From Bacillus sp. RO1 (GTDB taxonomy: Bacteria; Bacillota; Bacilli; Bacillales; Bacillaceae_I), in NCBI RefSeq assembly GCF_012524115.1, contig NZ_JAAZWB010000087.1, forward strand, positions 124,001 to 188,000: DNA of 64,000 nt, written 5' to 3'. Shown piece after piece: positions 59,262 to 64,000 of this stretch (positions within the stretch are counted from its first letter, which is position 1; each line of letters begins with the position of its first letter). The notes below the pieces were generated by a model that was given only the letters and a program-made list of their open reading frames with translations, did not search any database and was not told where the DNA came from. The translations under genes were made by a program, and so were the position numbers.

Positions 59262-60371
59262 TTATTGTATGATTTCCATTTGAAGTTCTAAATCTTTTAC
59301 TTTTGCTTGAGGGAGTAGAATTTTTTCGAATTCAAACTCATTTAGACCCCTTCCTTTTCTCACTCTATTAGGAAGGTCCGGATTAGCTAAGGCGCTTGTC
59401 CCTAAGGAAACTAAATCAGCCTGATGTCCTTCTATTATTTTTTCCGCTTTTTCGGGATCACCTAATTTCCCGTTAGCAATAACAGGAAGTTTACCAAACT
59501 CTTTGGCAGCCTGAGCCAACGTTCTAGTATTCTGCCCGAATGCAGGTGCTGTCGCATCTCCATCGGTAACATGAATATAGTCTAAAGAACTCTCTCCTAA
59601 TTGAGAGAAAATGTATTCTGCCTCGTATTCTCCTTCAGCCCATTTATGATTTGGATCGGCTACCTTGATTTGAGAGATACGAATTCCAACCATAAACTCA
59701 GAGCCTACTGCTTTTCGAATATCTTCAATGATTTCTAATACAATTCGAAGGCGATTTTCTTTTGAACCACCATATTGGTCGACTCGATGATTCATATAAT
59801 CTGTCAAAAATTGATCCAATAAATACCCATTCGCTCCATGGATCTCCACTCCGTCAAATCCAGCCTCATGCGCTCGCATGGCACCTTGAACAAATGCATC
59901 TTTTACTTGTTCGATATCTTGTACCGACATTGCTCTCGGTGTCTGGAATGGACCTGATCCACCATAGAAACCTAATTGTTCACCCTTAGGAGGAATGTCA
60001 GAAGGTGCTATTGTTTCATTTGTGTAAGCATTACCTTGACTTTGACCACCGGCGTGCATAAGTTGAGCAATCATCAATGAATCATGGCTGTGAACAAGAT
60101 CAACTATTTTTTTCCACGCTTGTACATGTTCTTCTCTTACAAGTCCGGGTTGGTCGTCATAGCCCTGACTGTATTTCTCGTCCAGATAAATCCCTTCTGA
60201 GATAATTGCACTAAATCCACCTTTTGCGTATCGTTCATAATATTTGCTCATGGTTTCATTGGCACGACCATCTTGCTCTGCACTAATTCTTGTCATTGGC
60301 GCAACAATGAATCTATTATGAAATGTTTTACCCGTAATTTTAGTTTCAGAAAATAAATTCTTATATGTCAA
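59262..60371 (-). CDS. NADH:flavin oxidoreductase, old yellow enzyme family
   Basis: The 369-residue FMN TIM barrel starts LFSETKITGKTFHNRFIVAPMTR. Further marks are LMIAQLMHAGGQSQGNAY, the substrate-binding GFDGVEIHGANGYLLDQFLTDYMN (HGAN pair) with HRVDQYGGSKENRLR, and the FMN-phosphate region VIANGKLGDPEKAEKI ... LVSLGTSALANPDLPNRV. It reduces activated C=C bonds using NAD(P)H. I prefer the TTG at 60371, which is spaced nine bases from AGAAAGG; the ATG at 60380 touches that RBS. It is monocistronic. Confidence 0.9.
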   Translation of the reverse strand: MTYKNLFSETKITGKTFHNRFIVAPMTRISAEQDGRANETMSKYYERYAKGGFSAIISEGIYLDEKYSQGYDDQPGLVREEHVQAWKKIVDLVHSHDSLMIAQLMHAGGQSQGNAYTNETIAPSDIPPKGEQLGFYGGSGPFQTPRAMSVQDIEQVKDAFVQGAMRAHEAGFDGVEIHGANGYLLDQFLTDYMNHRVDQYGGSKENRLRIVLEIIEDIRKAVGSEFMVGIRISQIKVADPNHKWAEGEYEAEYIFSQLGESSLDYIHVTDGDATAPAFGQNTRTLAQAAKEFGKLPVIANGKLGDPEKAEKIIEGHQADLVSLGTSALANPDLPNRVRKGRGLNEFEFEKILLPQAKVKDLELQMEIIQ

Positions 60372-60515
60372 AATAATCATCCTTTCTAATTAAACTTAGC
60401 TATCATGCTAATGGAAAAAAATCTTTAATTCAAGATTTTTGCACATGATAAGTTTTTCATAAAATAGGATGACGTTAGAACACAAAAATTATGTATGGTG
60501 GGGGAGTGGGGGAGT

Positions 60516-60536
60516 GGGGACAGGAACCTGAACCCA
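60516..60536 (+). repeat. Dispersed repeat copy
   Basis: GGGGACAGGAACCTGAACCC ends four bases before the stop codon of the leftward NTF2-like gene. Confidence 0.7.
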
Positions 60537-60539
60537 CTT

Positions 60540-60941
60540 CTACTTAATTACTTTATTAACCTCTCTTGTAACATTCCATTGATTGTCTATTAGTGTCCAA
60601 CCTTCTATTGTAAAAATACGAGTAACTTCATCGTTTCCTTGAATAACAACCATTTCGTAAAATACACTCGCACGAACGTGGTCTTGCATTCGCACCACCC
60701 GATTATCAAACCTTTTCTCTGTTCCAATTAAAGCTTTTACAGATTCCTTCAAACCTGCAATTGATTGATCATAATCAAATTCCATCGGCTTTACATCATC
60801 TGAAGTAAATATCACAACGTGATAAGAATCCTTATCGTAAAAGGCTTCCAATTTTTCCGTTTTACCATTGGCCATGGCTTCATCCCAACAACGGATAAAC
60901 TCATTATGTAGGTCAATAAAAGTTTGTTCGGAATACTTCAT
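60540..60941 (-). CDS. NTF2/SnoaL-like protein
   Basis: The 133-residue protein has the cone-shaped NTF2 pattern: FIDLHNEFIRCWDEAMANGKTEKLEAFYDKDSYHVVIF, later VRASVFYEMVVIQGNDEVTRIFTIEGWTLIDNQWNVTREV, in which strand 6 ends W-x-V-x-R. Members are small-molecule-binding proteins or enzymes of varied type (DUF4440-like). No function can be assigned. The ATG at 60941 is preceded by GGGGGTCCCAT, with GGGGG as a possible RBS. It may be transcribed with the membrane protein gene 37 bp upstream. Confidence 0.75.
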   Translation of the reverse strand: MKYSEQTFIDLHNEFIRCWDEAMANGKTEKLEAFYDKDSYHVVIFTSDDVKPMEFDYDQSIAGLKESVKALIGTEKRFDNRVVRMQDHVRASVFYEMVVIQGNDEVTRIFTIEGWTLIDNQWNVTREVNKVIK

Positions 60942-60978
60942 ATGGGACCCCCTGCGAATTTGTAGGCAGCATAACTAA

Positions 60979-61305
60979 TCAAATTATTATTTTTAAGAAT
61001 TTCTCCAATACTCCTACTGATTTTTCATATAGTCGTTGATTGATATACTTAATTACTCTTATCCAAGCTAAGAAAATTCCTAAAAACCCTGCTACGGTAA
61101 GACCAGCCAAAGCAAAATTTTTATGAGCACCTGATCCTGGCACAAAGAATATTATTGTCGATATAAAAATTGTAAAGGTAAAAATCAATAAAGCTCTCTT
61201 TTCAATTTTGTATTTTTCATTATTAAGCCTTCGGATACCCATACTCATTATTATTAAATAACAAGCTGTAATGATAACGGGGATTCCCCACATAAATGTA
61301 TTCAT
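60979..61305 (-). CDS. Three-helix membrane protein
   Basis: The 108-residue product has hydrophobic helices at about 5-22, 40-57 and 65-85 and a basic C-terminal segment (INQRLYEKSVGVLEKFLKI). The start is placed at ATG 61305 because AAAAGGGG lies upstream; the longer frame to 61359 has no RBS. No family is recognised. It lies between an NTF2-like and a GNAT gene, all leftward. Confidence 0.6.
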   Translation of the reverse strand: MNTFMWGIPVIITACYLIIMSMGIRRLNNEKYKIEKRALLIFTFTIFISTIIFFVPGSGAHKNFALAGLTVAGFLGIFLAWIRVIKYINQRLYEKSVGVLEKFLKIII

Positions 61306-61324
61306 TCGTTTACCCCTTTTACCG

Positions 61325-62137
61325 TCAAAATTTCTCCCAAACCGCATTTGTATAGGCAATCTTCAATCCAGCTCGTTCCATGTTCTTTTGGCTCACACTA
61401 CCAAAAGCCGCTTGCCCAACCAAATATCGGCACCCTGCATCAGCAGCCTGTTGCATGCGCTTTTGAATGAGTGCTGTTTGAACACCTTTATTTCTAAATT
61501 CAGGTACAGTTGCCGACGCAGCCAATGTGGCCACGTCATTTTTAATTAACAAGACAGCGATACCGGCTGGCTCACCACCTACACTAGCCAAATAAAAAGT
61601 CCAATTGTCGCTCTCTGCAAGTACCTTGTTATTGGCGGTCACATAGTCCTTGAATGCAGCGGGCATCCCGAAACCTTTCGTATATAACTCACCAAAGATA
61701 TCAAAATTCGCGAGACTGATTTCCTTAATATGAATAGCACTGTCTACCCTCATGTCCGATATTTCTTCAATAGATAAGGGACGATAGAGAGCCGTGTGGA
61801 AGCCACTCTGAAAAAACCCCATTGTATTGAGCTTTCGGAAAAGGTCGATAGAAGCATTGCCTGGTGTCACTTCAAACCTAGGAGAAATGCCTCTATTTGA
61901 ATAAAATTCTACTATGTCATCCAAACCTTCTACATTCTCTCCGCTAATTCCCTTCACCGTATTGAACGATGGACCCGGGATATTTTTAACAGAAAACGCC
62001 ACGGCATTCCCAAACCGCTGCAGCTCCACGCCCATGGCATTATCGTTTTGGCCTCTAACTCTGAGCAATCTATCTTCTAGGGCATCAATCTCAGACTGTT
62101 CCACAATTTCCAATTGATATTTCGTTAAGATTGACAT
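61325..62137 (-). CDS. GNAT acetyltransferase (GCN5-like, C-terminal domain)
   Basis: The 270-residue protein has a long N-terminal domain (LRVRGQNDNAMGVELQRFGNAVAFSVKNIPG) and a C-terminal GNAT core with AGIAVLLIKNDVATLAASATVPEFRNKGVQTALIQKRMQQAADAGCRYLV and SVSQKNMERAGLKIAYTNAVW. The acetyl-CoA loop is EFRNKGVQTALI. The substrate is unknown. Its start overlaps the last 13 bp of the DinB-family gene, so translation is coupled. The RBS is GGAGG within the end of that gene. Confidence 0.87.
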   Translation of the reverse strand: MSILTKYQLEIVEQSEIDALEDRLLRVRGQNDNAMGVELQRFGNAVAFSVKNIPGPSFNTVKGISGENVEGLDDIVEFYSNRGISPRFEVTPGNASIDLFRKLNTMGFFQSGFHTALYRPLSIEEISDMRVDSAIHIKEISLANFDIFGELYTKGFGMPAAFKDYVTANNKVLAESDNWTFYLASVGGEPAGIAVLLIKNDVATLAASATVPEFRNKGVQTALIQKRMQQAADAGCRYLVGQAAFGSVSQKNMERAGLKIAYTNAVWEKF

Positions 62138-62619
62138 GCTTTTACCTCCGGCGCGATGAGATCCGTATCTGGCGGAGTATATCCCAGCTGGCGACCAATT
62201 TTAACAATCTGTCCTTTATGGTGGAATTCATGAGTGGTGGTGTGCGTAAAAAGCCAGAGTGTGCTGAAGTCAGATGTTTCACCGTTTTTAAAGGTGTATG
62301 GGATGGTATGATCCCAGTTACCTTGATACTTCAGTAAAAACTCCTCAACTATCTCGTCCGTTTTCCGGAAAAGCGCTCTCATATCTTGAACAGTTTTGAT
62401 GTCTTTCGGTTCTGTTTTTTCGATTGATTTTCCAAGACCATGGGTACCGAGCCAAAAATGATAGCAAGTGCCAATATGTACGTGAAGACTTCGGATGGAG
62501 TCCCCGCCGAAGCTCTCTATTTCTTTTACATAATCGGCATGTGCCATGCCTTCACAATACTGAAATAATGTTTCCCTTGTTCGTTTAATCCAATCGTACT
62601 GACTTTGAAATAACTCCAT
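62125..62619 (-). CDS. DinB-family protein
   Basis: The 164-residue four-helix bundle has the metal-binding histidines of the DinB/YfiT superfamily: RSLHVHIGTCYHFWLG (first His near 47) and LWLFTHTTTHEFHHKGQIVKIGRQLGY (HxxxH near 129-133). Such proteins are thiol-dependent transferases or are of unknown function, and are often induced by stress. The ATG at 62619 follows GGGAGA. It overlaps the following GNAT gene, which suggests linked roles. Confidence 0.88.
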   Translation of the reverse strand: MELFQSQYDWIKRTRETLFQYCEGMAHADYVKEIESFGGDSIRSLHVHIGTCYHFWLGTHGLGKSIEKTEPKDIKTVQDMRALFRKTDEIVEEFLLKYQGNWDHTIPYTFKNGETSDFSTLWLFTHTTTHEFHHKGQIVKIGRQLGYTPPDTDLIAPEVKACQS

Positions 62620-62790
62620 TTTCCCATCTCCCTACTTTTAAATGAAGGAATATTCCGTCTTTAATTGTATAGTACCACACAGGTAGGAAGATGGTAATAA
62701 TTTCTACAGTAGTGTTAGCAGATGCATTGTCAACTATATGAAGATACGTTAAGATGACAGATTTTTAACCATAGGAAGTGGGCCATCGTG
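62620..62790. other. Gene-free stretch upstream of ptsG
   Basis: AT-rich sequence between the divergent DinB and ptsG genes. I see no ORF with a RBS and no complete RNA antiterminator structure. Confidence 0.4.
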
Positions 62791-62870
62791 GAGTTCGTGC
62801 CAAAACCATCCGAGTTCGTGCCAAAACCATCCGAGTTCGTGCCAAAACCACCCAAGTTCGTGCCAAAACA
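62791..62870. repeat. Four-copy 21-bp tandem repeat before ptsG
   Basis: Units start at 62791, 62812, 62833 and 62854, each GAGTTCGTGCCAAAACCAYCC with small changes in the last copy. It is unrelated in sequence to the CTTCTAC arrays but has the same 21-bp period. It lies about 100 bp before ptsG, possibly within its leader. Confidence 0.88.
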
Positions 62871-62970
62871 AGTTTGTGGTCTATTAGTCCCATCAACCCG
62901 CTGTTTAAAAATCCCTGTTTAGGGGAAATTAAAAGCACTTTGAAATCTACATATATTGGAGGTATTATCC

Positions 62971-64000
62971 TTGAAAAAATTATTTGGTGTGTTGCAGAAG
63001 GTCGGGAAAGCGTTGATGCTTCCGGTTGCACTCCTACCGGCGGCTGGGATCTTGCTTGCGCTTGGGGCTGCATTGAAAGAGGAAAATTTGCTGGAGTTGA
63101 TGCCGTTCCTTGGAGCAGATTGGATCCAGTTAGTGGCGAGCGTCATGGATGCTGCTGGAGGAATTGTTTTTAGTAACCTCCCTGTGCTCTTTGCCGTTGG
63201 AGTTGCAGTTGGACTTGCCGGTGGTGAGGGAGTTGCAGCACTTGCCGCAATTATTGGTTACCTTATCATGAATGCGACGATGGGTGTGGTGCTTGGCGTA
63301 GATGACGGGATGCTTGATGATCCAGCATATGCGAATGTACTGGGAATCAATACGCTTCAGAGCGGTGTGTTCGGTGGGGTAATTGTCGGTATCCTCGGGG
63401 CCTTCATGTACAATAAGTATTACAATATCGAGTTGCCCTCTTACCTTGGATTCTTTGCCGGCAAGCGATTCGTTCCGATTGTTACAGCTGCCTCTGCCGT
63501 TGTGCTAGGTATTGTCATGTCCTTTGTTTGGCCGCCGATTCAAGGTGGGTTGAACACACTTTCGGAAAGTATGATCAACACAAACTTAACGTTGTCCGCC
63601 TTTATTTTTGGTGTAATTGAAAGGGCCCTAATTCCGTTCGGTCTGCATCATATTTTCTACTCCCCGTTTTGGTTTGAGTTTGGATCCTATACCAATCAGG
63701 CTGGTGATATTGTCCGCGGGGACCAGGCGATGTTCTTTGCTCAGCTGCGAGATGGTGTCGAGCCTACTGCCGGAACGTTTATGACAGGTAAGTTCCCGTT
63801 TATGATGTTTGGATTACCTGCCGCGGCACTTGCTATATATCATACGGCGCGACCTGAAAAGAAGAAGGTCGTCGGTGGAATCATGGCATCTGCTGCGCTT
63901 ACCTCTTTTTTAACGGGTATTACAGAACCCATTGAGTTTTCGTTCCTGTTTGTTGCACCTGTGTTATTCGCGATTCACACCGTATTCGCTGGTCTTTCAT
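62971..64000 (+). CDS. ptsG: Glucose PTS transporter PtsG (partial, runs off the window)
   Basis: The frame starts at TTG 62971 behind TTGGAGGT and stays open to the end of the window (343 codons). It encodes the EIIC-Glc domain: [108 protein letters not shown] and [12 protein letters not shown], all close to B. subtilis PtsG. EIIB and EIIA parts would lie beyond the window. It brings glucose in and phosphorylates it. In B. subtilis it is controlled by the antiterminator GlcT; I could not identify the RAT element with confidence here. Confidence 0.93.
   Translation, partial: MKKLFGVLQKVGKALMLPVALLPAAGILLALGAALKEENLLELMPFLGADWIQLVASVMDAAGGIVFSNLPVLFAVGVAVGLAGGEGVAALAAIIGYLIMNATMGVVLGVDDGMLDDPAYANVLGINTLQSGVFGGVIVGILGAFMYNKYYNIELPSYLGFFAGKRFVPIVTAASAVVLGIVMSFVWPPIQGGLNTLSESMINTNLTLSAFIFGVIERALIPFGLHHIFYSPFWFEFGSYTNQAGDIVRGDQAMFFAQLRDGVEPTAGTFMTGKFPFMMFGLPAAALAIYHTARPEKKKVVGGIMASAALTSFLTGITEPIEFSFLFVAPVLFAIHTVFAGLS

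Noticed and set aside
62875-62970. RAT/terminator antitermination element for GlcT before ptsG
   Set aside because: Only a short CCCTGTTTAGGGG stem is visible. The conserved antiterminator sequence was not found.

Overview
The window looks like a chromosomal segment of a spore-forming member of the Bacillaceae. Nearly every recognisable gene has its closest familiar counterpart in Bacillus: fosB with a sigma-W promoter, phoD-tatAd-tatCd, nagA-nagB-nagR with NagR-type operators, helD, rlmCD, ptsG and DUF3231. GGAGG-type ribosome binding sites are strong and TTG/GTG starts are frequent. There is no rRNA, tRNA, CRISPR array, prophage or intact insertion sequence. The many copies of a short palindromic repeat recall the Sutcliffiella/Bacillus cohnii group, but I would not name a species.

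Layout. 1-10 kb: small membrane proteins and lipoproteins, a DUF3231 protein, a methyltransferase, fosB with a GNAT gene, an eleven-copy 52-bp tandem array, an XRE regulator and helD. 10-15 kb: an SDR/ArsR pair, an MFS exporter, a Staygreen-family protein and a tRNA-dihydrouridine synthase. 15.4-23.8 kb: the centrepiece, a manganese(II) oxidase (mnx) operon. It encodes the 1223-residue multicopper oxidase MnxG, the small subunits MnxF and MnxE, a MnxD-like protein, two related four-helix membrane proteins and a Sco-type copper chaperone as the last gene. It is flanked by a divergent gene and a Cys/His-rich gene that seem to share a small beta-strand module with MnxD/E/F. 24-25.4 kb: an HxlR regulator and a quinone reductase. 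25.7-35.4 kb: an IclR-controlled peptide/amide uptake and hydrolysis operon. 35.5-43.4 kb: acetyltransferases (one frameshifted), rlmCD and small membrane proteins. 43.7-48.7 kb: the N-acetylglucosamine regulon with two NagR operators. 49-54.7 kb: a secreted HNH nuclease, the phoD/tat cluster and a nitroreductase behind a Fur box. 54.8-62.6 kb: a heptad-repeat protein, a DDAH-like hydrolase, a GvpU-like protein, an MFS exporter, an ene-reductase and a DinB protein. The window ends inside ptsG.

How the genes work together. In the mnx operon, Sco is expected to supply copper to MnxG, and MnxE/MnxF to form its small-subunit partner. In the nag region NagP imports and phosphorylates GlcNAc, NagA deacetylates it, NagB deaminates it, and NagR represses both divergent promoters. 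In the IclR cluster an Opp-type transporter feeds an S66 carboxypeptidase, an M20 amidohydrolase and a creatininase-family amidohydrolase.

Repeats are the second theme. About twenty copies of a roughly 27-bp palindromic element sit at gene ends, sometimes supplying the last codons of the protein. Three arrays each hold exactly six 21-bp units, two of them next to the same terminator hairpin. There is one 11 x 52-bp array, one 4 x 21-bp array before ptsG, and a 21-bp heptad-coding repeat inside a coiled-coil gene.
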